Origin: Ruania alba
Lineage (GTDB): Bacteria; Actinomycetota; Actinomycetes; Actinomycetales; Beutenbergiaceae
Assembly (NCBI RefSeq): GCF_900105765.1
Contig: NZ_FNTX01000001.1
Location: 1,460,387 to 1,524,386 of the forward strand
Direction: 5' to 3'
DNA length: 64,000 nucleotides
The notes under the pieces: model-generated
Databases searched by the model: none
The model's input: the letters and a program-made list of their open reading frames with translations, nothing else
What the model was told of the DNA's origin: nothing
Program-made: the position numbers and the translations under genes
Shown: positions 6,750 through 18,992 of the stretch, in pieces
Layout: each line of letters opens with the position of its first letter
Numbering within the stretch: position 1 is the first letter of the stretch

Positions 6750-8765
6750 GTGCCAGACATCGTCGACGCCGCGAAACGGCTGCTGGTCGGGCGACCGGTT
6801 CGTAGCGACCGGCTCGGTCACGCATTGCTGCGCAAGCGCGAGGCGTTGCCGATCTTCACCGCGGACGGGCTTTCCTCCGTCGCGTACGCACCGGACGAGA
6901 TCCTGCTCACCCTCTCGCTGGCCGGGATCGCGGCGGCCACGATCTCACCCTGGGTGGGTCTGGCCGTCGTCGGGGTCATGCTCACCGTTGTCGCTTCCTA
7001 CCGTCATCTGGTGCGCGCGTACCCGGACGGTCGTGGCGATTATCAGGTCGCCACGGTCAACCTGGGCAAGCGGGCCGGACTGACCGTCGGCAGCGCGGTC
7101 CTGGTCGACTACGTGCTCACCGTCGCTGTCTCGCTCTCCTCCAGCGCCCAGTACCTGACCACGTTGTGGCCGGCGCTGCGTGGGAACGAGGAGTGGGTGG
7201 CCACCGGGATGGTCGTGCTCGTCGCCCTGGCGAACGTGCGCGGCCGGTTAAAGTCCAAGCTCGGTTTTGCCGTCCCGGTCTACCTCTTCCTCGCGGCCAT
7301 GGGCGTCATGGCGGTGGTCGGCGGGATCCAGTGGGCGGCCGGTTCCATCGGCCAGGCCGCCAGTGCGCAGTACGACGTCGTGCCGCTGGAGCGTCTCGAT
7401 CAGGGTCTGATGGGCATCGCAGGCGCATTCCTCGTGCTGCGTGCCTTCTCCTCTGGTGCCGTGGCGCTGACCGGTGTGGAAGCGATCAGCACCGGTGTGC
7501 CTGCGTTCCGGCGGCCGAAGGCGCGCAACGCCGCCCTCACCCTGGCGATGCTCGGCCTGATCGGCTCGACGATGCTGATGAGCGTGCTGGGTCTGGCTCA
7601 TGCGACCGGCGTCCAGTTCGTGGAGGACCCGTCCCGAGACCTGCGCCTCGACGGGGTCGTCCCGGGCGAGGACTTCGTGCAGACACCGGTGATCGGACAG
7701 ATCGCGGAGGTGGTGTTCGCCGCGGTGCCATGGTTGTTCTTCGTGGTGGTCGGTGCGACGGCGCTGATCTTGGTGCTCGCTGCCAACACGGCGTTCAACG
7801 GTTTCCCCCAGCTGGCCTCGGTGCTCGGCAAGGACGGTTTCCTGCCGCGTCAGCTGCACACCCGCGGGGACCGCCTGGCGCTGACCAACGGCATCGTCAG
7901 TCTCGCGGTGGCGGCCATCGCGCTGATCTGGGTCTTCGAGGCGCAGATCACCCAGCTGATCCAGCTGTACATCGTGGGCGTGTTCGTCTCCTTCACGGTG
8001 AGCCAGCTGGGCATGGTCAAGCACTGGAACCGGTACCTGCGCACCGTGATCGTCGCCCAGGAGCGATCTCGGATGCTGCGGGCGCGCGCGGTGAACGCGT
8101 TCGGATTCGTCCTGACGGCGGTCGTCCTGGTGGTCGTGGTGCTCACCAAGGCCACGCACGGGGCATGGATCGCCGTCGGTCTGATGGCACTGTTGTACGT
8201 GCTGATGGGCTTGGTCCGCCGCCACTACGACTCCGTCGCGGAGGAACTCGCTCTCGACGACGAGGGCAAGGCCAAGGCGCTTCCGTCCAGGGTGCACGCC
8301 GTGGTGCTCGTCTCTCAGGTGCACAAGCCGACGATGCGGGCACTGGCGTATGCGCGTGCGACGCGACCGTTCACCTTGCAAGCCATCTCGGTGGCCGTCG
8401 ATCCGGAGGAGGCCACCGCCCTACGGTCCGCGTGGGACCGCCTCGGGCTCCCGCTCCCGCTGACCGTGCTCGACTCGCCCTACCGGGAGGTGACCAGGCC
8501 CGTGCTGGAGTTCGTCAAGGCGATCCGTCGGGAGTCGCCCCGGGACCTCGTCGTGGTCTACGTGCCCGAGTACGTCGTTGGTTCGTGGTGGGAACGGGTG
8601 CTGCACAACCGCAGCTCGATCCGGTTGAAAGCGCGGTTGCTGCACATGCCCGGAGTGGTGATGGCGTCAGTGCCGTGGCAGCTGCGCTCGGCGCAGCTGG
8701 TCGGACCGACAGCCGGCGGAACGGTGCACGACGTGCGCACCGATGGCGATACGGAGACGCGATGA
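6750..8765 (+). CDS. APC-family permease, KimA-like (probable K+/H+ symporter)
   Basis: 671 residues. About 12 membrane helices fill residues 45-490, followed by a soluble alpha/beta C-terminal domain (about 500-650). Several blocks closely match the potassium importer KimA of Bacillus subtilis: LSSVAYAPDEILL, YPDGRGDY, LVDYVLTVAVSLS, AFSSGAVALTGVEAIS, LAANTAFNGFPQLA and RGDRLALTNGI. KimA is a dimeric K+/H+ symporter inhibited by cyclic di-AMP, so the potassium role is a family-based prediction; generic annotation would be amino-acid permease. Divergent pairing with two RCK genes supports potassium. Its stop overlaps the methyltransferase ATG (ATGA). The M. tuberculosis equivalent by synteny is Rv2690c. 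Confidence 0.9.
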   Translation: MPDIVDAAKRLLVGRPVRSDRLGHALLRKREALPIFTADGLSSVAYAPDEILLTLSLAGIAAATISPWVGLAVVGVMLTVVASYRHLVRAYPDGRGDYQVATVNLGKRAGLTVGSAVLVDYVLTVAVSLSSSAQYLTTLWPALRGNEEWVATGMVVLVALANVRGRLKSKLGFAVPVYLFLAAMGVMAVVGGIQWAAGSIGQAASAQYDVVPLERLDQGLMGIAGAFLVLRAFSSGAVALTGVEAISTGVPAFRRPKARNAALTLAMLGLIGSTMLMSVLGLAHATGVQFVEDPSRDLRLDGVVPGEDFVQTPVIGQIAEVVFAAVPWLFFVVVGATALILVLAANTAFNGFPQLASVLGKDGFLPRQLHTRGDRLALTNGIVSLAVAAIALIWVFEAQITQLIQLYIVGVFVSFTVSQLGMVKHWNRYLRTVIVAQERSRMLRARAVNAFGFVLTAVVLVVVVLTKATHGAWIAVGLMALLYVLMGLVRRHYDSVAEELALDDEGKAKALPSRVHAVVLVSQVHKPTMRALAYARATRPFTLQAISVAVDPEEATALRSAWDRLGLPLPLTVLDSPYREVTRPVLEFVKAIRRESPRDLVVVYVPEYVVGSWWERVLHNRSSIRLKARLLHMPGVVMASVPWQLRSAQLVGPTAGGTVHDVRTDGDTETR

Positions 8766-10006
8766 GTACGGTGGCGAGGAACGAGAACGGGGAAAGCGAC
8801 GTCGTCGAGCTGACGCCGGTGACGCCGGTGCACGGCGGGCATTGCCTGGCTCGCCTGGACGGTCGAGTGGTCTTCGTCCGGCATACGCTGCCTGGGGAAC
8901 GGGTCCGCGCCCGGCTCACCGACGCGAGCCGGCGCGGCCACTGGCGTGCCGACGCGATCGAGGTGCTCGAGCCGTCTGCCGACCGGGTCCCGTCGGTGTG
9001 GCCCGAGGCCGGCGCGGACGGCGTGGGTGGTGGTGAGCTCGCACACGTCAGCCTGGCAGGACAGCGCCGGTGGAAGAAGGACGTGCTGGTCGATGCCCTG
9101 ACGCGCATCGGTGGACTTGCCCCTGAGGCGGAGCTCCTGGCGACGCTGACGGTGCGCGCGGCAGCCGGCGACGAGGACCGGAACGGGCTCGGGTACCGGA
9201 CCAGGATCGAGCTTGTCGCCGACCAGCTCGGTCGAGCCGGGATGTTTCGGCACCGCACGCACGACGTCGTTCCGTTGGAGACCATGCCGCTCGCCGTCCC
9301 GGAGCTGGAGGTGGGCGAGCTGCTCCGCCGGGAGTGGCGCCCAGGGAGCCGGATCGACGCGGTGGCGCCGAGCATCGGTCCGCCGATGGTCCTGGTCGAT
9401 GGCGTTCCGCTGCGCAGCACGCGCCGTGCCGTCCGCGAGGAGGTTCTCGTCGACGATCGGCGGTGGACCTACCGGGTGGCGGCCACCGGGTTCTGGCAGG
9501 TGCACGACGCCGCCCCGAGCGAGCTGGTGCGGTCGGTCCTGGCGGCAGCCCGTCCGGCCGACGGCGCCACCGTCCTGGACCTGTACAGCGGATCCGGCCT
9601 GCTCACCGTGCCGTTGGCCGAGGCGGTGGGGGAGAGCGGCGTGGTGCACGCGATCGAAGGGGAGGCACGCGCTGTGCGGGACGCTCGACGCAACGTGCAC
9701 GATCACCGTCAGGTGCACCTGCACGAGGGTCCCGTGAACCGGGTTCTCGGGACCACGCTCGCCGGCACCCGCCCCGACGTGGTGGTGCTGGACCCACCCC
9801 GTGCGGGGGCCGGCGAAGCGGTGGTGGAGCAGGTACTCAGCACGCGGCCGGAACGGGTGGTCTACGTCGCCTGTGATCCGGCGGCACTGGCCCGGGACGT
9901 GGCCTATGCCCGCGAGCACGGCTACACCCTGGACGCCCTCGACGCGGTGGACCTGTTCCCGCACACCCACCATGTGGAGACCGTGGCGCTCCTCACACCT
10001 GCCTGA
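8762..10006 (+). CDS. TRAM-domain class I SAM-dependent RNA methyltransferase (TrmA/RumA type)
   Basis: 414 residues. The TRAM RNA-binding domain spans about 14-72. The methyltransferase domain has the SAM loop VLDLYSGSG (271-279), LDPPRAGA (343-350), the nucleophilic Cys371 in VACDP and the catalytic Glu407 in HVETVALL. This is the architecture of 23S rRNA/tRNA m5U methyltransferases; whether it acts on rRNA or tRNA cannot be told. The four-cysteine iron-sulfur cluster of RumA is absent. Start is the ATG overlapping the permease stop, so it is translationally coupled. Rv2689c of M. tuberculosis is the syntenic counterpart. Confidence 0.94.
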   Translation: MSTVARNENGESDVVELTPVTPVHGGHCLARLDGRVVFVRHTLPGERVRARLTDASRRGHWRADAIEVLEPSADRVPSVWPEAGADGVGGGELAHVSLAGQRRWKKDVLVDALTRIGGLAPEAELLATLTVRAAAGDEDRNGLGYRTRIELVADQLGRAGMFRHRTHDVVPLETMPLAVPELEVGELLRREWRPGSRIDAVAPSIGPPMVLVDGVPLRSTRRAVREEVLVDDRRWTYRVAATGFWQVHDAAPSELVRSVLAAARPADGATVLDLYSGSGLLTVPLAEAVGESGVVHAIEGEARAVRDARRNVHDHRQVHLHEGPVNRVLGTTLAGTRPDVVVLDPPRAGAGEAVVEQVLSTRPERVVYVACDPAALARDVAYAREHGYTLDALDAVDLFPHTHHVETVALLTPA

Positions 10007-10050
10007 TGAGGCCGTCACGCGCGTCGCTCGCGGGCATGGAGACGCTGCGA

Positions 10051-10056
10051 TAGTAT
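10051..10056 (+). promoter_or_regulatory. -10 element (TAGTAT) for acnA
   Basis: TAGTAT about 97 nt before the acnA GTG; expected transcription start at about 10063, in the middle of the palindrome. No good -35 hexamer is present. Confidence 0.55.
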
Positions 10057-10078
10057 TTATCTCGATATCGAGATAAAT
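10055..10078. promoter_or_regulatory. 24-bp perfect palindromic operator upstream of acnA
   Basis: The half-site ATTTATCTCGAT is followed directly by its exact reverse complement, 12+12 bp with no mismatch, AT-rich in a GC-rich region. It overlaps the end of the -10 element and covers the predicted transcription start, the position of a repressor site. The shape suits a dimeric MarR- or TetR-type regulator. In Streptomyces coelicolor the MarR-family protein TamR is reported to act on the aconitase gene, which makes a MarR regulator an attractive guess; no regulator gene is adjacent here. Confidence 0.75.
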
Positions 10079-10085
10079 TGTGAAA

Positions 10086-10116
10086 CGCGACCCTTCCGTA
10101 AGTCGGGCAGGTCGCG
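10086..10116 (+). other. Hairpin in the acnA 5' leader
   Basis: CGCGACC (10086-10092) can pair with GGTCGCG (10110-10116) around a 17-nt loop, in the ~90-nt leader ahead of the GAGGAG ribosome site (10141-10146). It matches no riboswitch class I know; it may only stabilise or insulate the leader. Confidence 0.4.
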
Positions 10117-10152
10117 AGAGCGTCAGCGAAGATCCGCACCGAGGAGTGGCAC

Positions 10153-12906
<2,754 letters not shown>

Positions 12907-12981
12907 TGGCTCGATCGGCTGGTTGTCCAGAGGGTCGGGACGGTGACCTGCCATAACCGGCGGCCCTACTAGAGTCTCGCA

Positions 12982-13016
12982 CAAGTGCCCGTCAGGCCCG
13001 GCCTGACGGGCACTTG
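12982..13016. terminator. Strong hairpin terminator after acnA
   Basis: A perfect 16-bp stem (12982-12997 with 13001-13016) and a 3-nt loop, 76 bp beyond the acnA stop. No T-tract follows, so it may act as an actinobacterial non-canonical terminator; being symmetric it would serve both directions between convergent genes. Confidence 0.75.
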
Positions 13017-13098
13017 CCTGTCTCGTGCCGGTCGCAGAGGCGGCGGCCCCAGATTCCGACGAACGATTCGCCCGTGACGGTCGGCCGTGCGGGGCGGG

Positions 13099-13136
13099 GC
13101 TGCCGCGCCGCAATCGTTCGGGCGCGGCGCGGCAGC
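13099..13136. terminator. Second hairpin, downstream of the MFS gene
   Basis: A perfect 13-bp, very GC-rich stem (13099-13111 with 13124-13136) and 12-nt loop, 9 bp beyond the MFS stop on the minus strand. With the preceding hairpin it separates acnA from the convergent MFS gene. Confidence 0.65.
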
Positions 13137-13144
13137 CTGCGCTG

Positions 13145-14557
13145 CTACCTGACCTGCGCCTGTGCGGTGACCGGCAAGCGGCTGATGACCATGGCACCGA
13201 CGACCAGCCCGGCGACGGCGAGTACCGCGGCGATCACGAACGGGTCTCCGGCGTGCAGGGCCGGGGCGAACCCGAGGCCCACGTAGACGGCCACGCCCCC
13301 GGCTCCGCCGAGCTGGTCTGCTGCTCGCTGGACGCCGGAGGCGATCCCGGCGTCCTCGTCGGTGGTCCCGCTGACCGCGATGTACTGCAAACCCACGATG
13401 CCGAAGCCCATACCCGCTGCGATCAACAGCATCGCCGGCAGGAGCCATGCCGCCCCGCCGCCCAGGGTGGCCACGAGCGCGACCACCGCCATCGCGCCCG
13501 CAGCAGCCGCGAGCCCGACCAGCACGCACACCCGTGCGCCCCAGCGTCCCAGTAGCCGGGGCACGAGCACCGATGCCGCGATCAGCGCCACAGCCAGGGG
13601 CAGCATCGTCAGGCCCGCCCCGAGTGGCCCGATACCGAGCCTGTCCTGCAGGTAGAAGGTGAACAGCAGGAACGAGGTCGACAACGCACCGCTGAGCAGC
13701 ATCGTCGTCGCGTTCGCCCGCAGCCGAGCGCGGTCCGCGAAGAACGTCAGCGGGACCAGTGGGTTCGGCGACCTCGACTCGACCCGCACGAACCAGACAG
13801 CGGCCAGCACCGCGCCGACCAGCGCGGCCACGCTCACCCATGGAGCGGTCCCCGGCTCGCCCGCTTCGACCGCGGCGTAGACGAACAGCAGCGGGCACGC
13901 TGTCAGCAAGAACGAGCCCGGGAGATCGAGGCGGACCCGCTCGCGGGGTACCGGCCGGTCGGCCGGGACCAGGAGGAGCGTGGCCACGATCACGACCAGG
14001 ATGAACGGCACCGAGATCAGGAAGATCCAGCGCCAGCCCAGGTGCGCAGTGATGATCCCCGACAAGGCGAACCCGAGAACCAGTCCGCAACTGGCCACGG
14101 CCGCCCACACGCTCAAGGCGCGCGACCGGCGCGGGCCTTCCGGGAAGAGCAGCACGATGGTCGCCATCGCCGCGGGCAGCGCGACGGCCTCGCCGGCACC
14201 CTGGAGCAGGCGCGCGGCGACCAGGACCGGGAAGGACGGGGCCAGGCCCGCCAGCAGGGAGGCCGCGCCGAAGAGAGTCGTGCCGACCAGCAGGGTGTGG
14301 CGGCGGCCGAGAAGGTCACCGAGCCGGCCGCCGAGCATCAGCAGCCCGCCGCCGGTAATGGTGTAGCCGACCACCACCCAGGTCAGGGAGTGACCCTCGA
14401 CGCCGAAGTCCGCGCCGATCGAGGGTAGCGCGATGTTGACTACGGTCACGTCGACCGCGATGAAGAACTGCAGCATGGACATCGCGCACAGCACAAGCCA
14501 TGCGCGCATCGGGGCGGGACTGTGCCCGCGTGAATAAAAGGTCGTGCCTGAACGCAT
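13145..14557 (-). CDS. MFS transporter, DHA2-type drug exporter family
   Basis: 470 residues, predominantly hydrophobic, consistent with the 14-helix DHA2 (QacA/EmrB) drug:H+ antiporter family. Motif D1/C-like VDVTVVNIALPSIG lies in helix 1 and the MFS motif A region reads GRLGDLLGRRHTLL after helix 2; motif C-like GLVLGFALSGIIT is in helix 5. Substrate is unknown. The frame runs 53 codons further upstream, but the ATG at 14557 has GGAG about 7 nt before it and gives a normal-length N-terminus. It stands alone, 220 bp after the S9 peptidase gene, with no adjacent TetR or MarR regulator. Confidence 0.9.
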   Translation of the reverse strand: MRSGTTFYSRGHSPAPMRAWLVLCAMSMLQFFIAVDVTVVNIALPSIGADFGVEGHSLTWVVVGYTITGGGLLMLGGRLGDLLGRRHTLLVGTTLFGAASLLAGLAPSFPVLVAARLLQGAGEAVALPAAMATIVLLFPEGPRRSRALSVWAAVASCGLVLGFALSGIITAHLGWRWIFLISVPFILVVIVATLLLVPADRPVPRERVRLDLPGSFLLTACPLLFVYAAVEAGEPGTAPWVSVAALVGAVLAAVWFVRVESRSPNPLVPLTFFADRARLRANATTMLLSGALSTSFLLFTFYLQDRLGIGPLGAGLTMLPLAVALIAASVLVPRLLGRWGARVCVLVGLAAAAGAMAVVALVATLGGGAAWLLPAMLLIAAGMGFGIVGLQYIAVSGTTDEDAGIASGVQRAADQLGGAGGVAVYVGLGFAPALHAGDPFVIAAVLAVAGLVVGAMVISRLPVTAQAQVR

Positions 14558-14664
14558 CGATAGCTCCGTCGAATGAAGAGTTACCGGGCAGCACACACGT
14601 GCCGCTCCGGCCTGATCGCGAAGCGGCTGAACGTTCCAGGGTGAGGTAGTGCTGAGAGCCGGAC

Positions 14665-14683
14665 GTCCCGCCGCTAGCGGGAC
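14665..14683. terminator. Small hairpin between S9 peptidase and MFS genes
   Basis: GTCCCGC (14665-14671) pairs with GCGGGAC (14677-14683) over a 5-nt loop. It lies about 95 nt beyond the S9 peptidase stop and upstream of the MFS gene, so it may terminate the guaB1-peptidase transcript. The rest of the 220-bp gap shows no gene. Confidence 0.4.
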
Positions 14684-14777
14684 ATCCTCGTCACGGCCGC
14701 GCAGGCGGCTGAGCATGAAGCGGCAGACATGCCAGATACGTTAGCAGCGTTCCGCAGGCTCAGCGCATTTCCGGCGA

Positions 14778-16730
14778 TCATGCCGGTGTGAAGGCGAACA
14801 CCCGGCCGTAGAACGCCAGTTCCGCCTCCAGCGCAGCCCGCTTGTTCTCGGCACGGCGGAAGCCGTGCCCTTCACCGTCGAACATGTGCACCTCCACCTC
14901 CATCCCCGCAGCGCGCACAGCGGCGGCCATCGTCTCTGCCTGCGCAGGCGGCACCACCCGGTCCTCAGTGCCCTGCAGCAGGATCATCGGGGCTCGCAGC
15001 TGGTCGGTGTGATGGATCGGCGAGCGGGCCCGGTAGGTGTCGGCAAGGTCCGGGTACGGCCCGACCAAGGAGTCGAGGTACCGGCTCTCGAACTTGTGCG
15101 TGTGCTCGGCGAGTGCCTCGAGGTCTCCGATGCCGTAGTGGCTCGCCCCTGCGGCGAAGACGTCGGTGAAGGTGAGGGCAGCGAGCGTGGTGAATCCGCC
15201 GGCGCTGCCTCCGCGTACAGCCATCCTGGACCCGTCCACGATGCCCCGGTCGGCGAGCCAGCGTGCACCCGACGCACAATCGGCCACGTCGACGATCCCC
15301 CACCGGCCCCGGAGACGTTCACGATACGCACGCCCGTAGCCGGTGCTGCCGCCGTAGTTGACGTCGAGCACCGCGAACCCGCGCGTGGTCCAGAACTGCA
15401 CGGCTGGATCGAACCCGGCCGTGCTCGCCGCGGTGGGCCCGCCGTGGGAGAGCACCAGCAGCGGAGGCAGCGCTGTCTCCGGCCCCTGCGCAGTCTCGGA
15501 GGTGGGGCGGTACAGGAACCCGTGGGCGACACCGTCCTCGGACGGCCAGGAGACCTCCTCGGCCACTGAGACGGACTCGGCCGACACGCGCAACGCGGAG
15601 CTCGAGCGCAGCACGTTCACCTGCCCCTGAGCAAGATCGAGCTCGACCACCGACTGAGCCTGAGTGGCCGACGCACCGATGAAGACCACGCGCCCGGGCG
15701 CCGCTCGCACGTCCCGTTCCGGCTCCCAGTCGCCGTCCCAGGCCTCGAGGGCTCCGTTGTCGATGTGCACGGCACCGAGCCGACGGCGTCCCCCGGCTCC
15801 GAAGGAGACCATCAGATGGTGCTCGTCCAGTAGGTCCGACGTGCGGGGACCGAAGCCCCACTGCGGCAGGGTGAACTCGGCGTCGGAGGGATGCAGGTGA
15901 CGCGTCCGCACCTGCGCGGCGTCGAACTCGCTCCGGTAGAGGTTCCACCATCCGGAGCGGTCGTCCACATGCACCAGGTCGCCCTTCGGGGTCCACAAGG
16001 GCTCCGCCACCGACGTGCTCGGGCCGCCGGCGATGACACGTCGATGGAGCAGGCGTCCGCCTCCATCGGCGACCGTGCCCAGGTGGAGCAGGCCCGAGTC
16101 CCAGGGCATGTCCGGGTGCTCCCAGGTGATCCAGGCGAGGAGTGCGCCGTCGTGGCTCAGGCGGGGCGAACTGACGAAGTCCGGTCCGGTGACCAAGGTG
16201 ATCACCCGGTCCCGGTGCTCGGCTGCTGCTCCGTCGAGCGGGATGGCGACCAGGGAGGCGCCGGGATCGGTGCGGTACTGGCCCGGACCGCCATGATCCT
16301 CCACGACGGCGTAGACCAACGCCCGCTCGCGGTCGATCTCCAGGTCCGCGTACCGGCGCCCATCGGCAGGGACCAGCGGCACCGGGGGAGCGAAGCCGTC
16401 GTCCACCAGGTCGATCCGGTACAACCGGTCGTCCTCACGTCGAGAGGCGACCACGCACGAATCGGTGACCGCGTAGGCAGCGCCGCCGTACTCGTGCACT
16501 CGGGTGCGGACGTCGAAGGTGCCCGAATCGGGTGCCGCGGTCACCACATCGGTCGTCCTGCCGTCGCGGTGGCGGACCAGGGCGCTACGCCCACCCTCCA
16601 GGGAACGGGACTCGATCCAGTAGGTGTCGCCTCCCTCGAGCAGCACCTCCGAGAGCCGCACCGTAGCGTCTGCGAGCTGCTCGGCGTCGAGCGGGGACGG
16701 CCAGGAGCCGTAGGGCATCGTGGGAGACAT
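14778..16730 (-). CDS. S9 family peptidase (prolyl oligopeptidase/dipeptidyl aminopeptidase type)
   Basis: 650 residues. An N-terminal beta-propeller-like region (1-~400) precedes an alpha/beta-hydrolase domain with the triad Ser509 in GGSAGG, Asp590 in GTEDRVVPP and His622 in GEGHGF. S9 enzymes cut small peptides, often after proline. No signal peptide is seen, so it is probably cytosolic. Start choice: the ATG at 16730 is used here; a GTG at 16736 overlaps the guaB1 stop (GTGA) and would add two residues. It is translationally coupled to guaB1, an odd partner for a peptidase. Confidence 0.92.
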   Translation of the reverse strand: MSPTMPYGSWPSPLDAEQLADATVRLSEVLLEGGDTYWIESRSLEGGRSALVRHRDGRTTDVVTAAPDSGTFDVRTRVHEYGGAAYAVTDSCVVASRREDDRLYRIDLVDDGFAPPVPLVPADGRRYADLEIDRERALVYAVVEDHGGPGQYRTDPGASLVAIPLDGAAAEHRDRVITLVTGPDFVSSPRLSHDGALLAWITWEHPDMPWDSGLLHLGTVADGGGRLLHRRVIAGGPSTSVAEPLWTPKGDLVHVDDRSGWWNLYRSEFDAAQVRTRHLHPSDAEFTLPQWGFGPRTSDLLDEHHLMVSFGAGGRRRLGAVHIDNGALEAWDGDWEPERDVRAAPGRVVFIGASATQAQSVVELDLAQGQVNVLRSSSALRVSAESVSVAEEVSWPSEDGVAHGFLYRPTSETAQGPETALPPLLVLSHGGPTAASTAGFDPAVQFWTTRGFAVLDVNYGGSTGYGRAYRERLRGRWGIVDVADCASGARWLADRGIVDGSRMAVRGGSAGGFTTLAALTFTDVFAAGASHYGIGDLEALAEHTHKFESRYLDSLVGPYPDLADTYRARSPIHHTDQLRAPMILLQGTEDRVVPPAQAETMAAAVRAAGMEVEVHMFDGEGHGFRRAENKRAALEAELAFYGRVFAFTPA

Positions 16731-16732
16731 CG

Positions 16733-18199
<1,467 letters not shown>

Positions 18200-18268
18200 G
18201 GTGCTCCCGCTGACGGGCGGACAGGGTCGGCTCCGCGTGTGACCCCCGTCTGGGTGCCTGGGCCGTCG

Positions 18269-18274
18269 TAGGCT
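18269..18274 (+). promoter_or_regulatory. -10 element (TAGGCT) for the YqaJ-type nuclease gene
   Basis: TAGGCT with exactly 6 nt to the GTG at 18281; leaderless arrangement, back to back with the guaB1 promoter. Confidence 0.55.
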
Positions 18275-18280
18275 TCGGGG

Positions 18281-18979
18281 GTGATCGAGGCAGCCGGATA
18301 CCGAGTGGTGCGCACGGGGGACGGCACCCCGGTGTCCTCCCGGCATCGTGTGGCGTGGCTGCGGGCCCGGTTGTGGGGCGTCACCGCCACGGACGCCCGC
18401 CGACTGGTCACCGCAACCGGCAGGGTGAGCAAGCAGCGTCGACGCCTCCTCGAGGCCAAGCTCACCGGGTGGGAAGGGCCCCGCCTGCCCCAATTCGAGC
18501 ACGGGATCGAGCGAGAGCCAGTGATCGCCGCGTGGGTGCAACAACGGTTCGGTATCGCCCCGAGCGGTTGGCTCTGTGCCGGGACGAACCCGCGCCATCT
18601 CGCCACCCCGGACGGACTGGGCGAGCACTCGATCGCCGAGATCAAGACATCCGTGGACGACCTCGACGGTGCCGCGCGCACCTATCGGGACCAGCTGCAG
18701 TGGCAGCTGCACGTGACCGAGCGCGAGCGGGTGCTGTTCGTCGTGGAGAACCGGCACAGCTACCGGCGCGACTTCCGGTGGGTCGAGCGGGACGACGAAC
18801 GCATCGCGATGCTGTCTGAGCATGCCGACTCCTTCCTCCACGAGCTGGACGAGTTGCGCGCCCTGCACGTGGCCGCGGGTGATGAGCTGCTCGATCATCG
18901 GTCCGGTCGCCTGGTGCAGGACCTGAGTCCCGGCCCGCAGCCGGTACGGGCACGTACGATGGACTCCCGAGCAGGCTAG
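18281..18979 (+). CDS. YqaJ-type/lambda-exonuclease-like PD-(D/E)XK nuclease
   Basis: 232 residues. The nuclease core is visible: an acidic helix GIEREP (Glu77 or Glu79), PDGLG with Asp111, AEIKTS with Glu120 and Lys122, and the QxxxQ element RDQLQWQLH (Gln138/Gln142). This order is that of the YqaJ/lambda Red exonuclease family, which resects double-stranded DNA. Residues about 25-60 are strongly basic and may bind DNA. In phages the gene pairs with an annealase; none is present here and the flanks are core metabolism, so it is a lone chromosomal copy. It is 13 bp upstream of dxs and leaderless. Cellular role is unknown. Confidence 0.85.
   Translation: MIEAAGYRVVRTGDGTPVSSRHRVAWLRARLWGVTATDARRLVTATGRVSKQRRRLLEAKLTGWEGPRLPQFEHGIEREPVIAAWVQQRFGIAPSGWLCAGTNPRHLATPDGLGEHSIAEIKTSVDDLDGAARTYRDQLQWQLHVTERERVLFVVENRHSYRRDFRWVERDDERIAMLSEHADSFLHELDELRALHVAAGDELLDHRSGRLVQDLSPGPQPVRARTMDSRAG
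18955..18960 (+). promoter_or_regulatory. Possible -10 element (TACGAT) for dxs
   Basis: TACGAT inside the last codons of the YqaJ gene, 32 nt before the dxs GTG; this would give a ~26-nt leader carrying the GGGAG ribosome site. Confidence 0.4.
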
Positions 18980-18992
18980 GACGGGAGTGGAC

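Noticed and set aside
10079-10152. Riboswitch in the acnA leader
   Set aside because: Only one simple hairpin is present; no known aptamer consensus.
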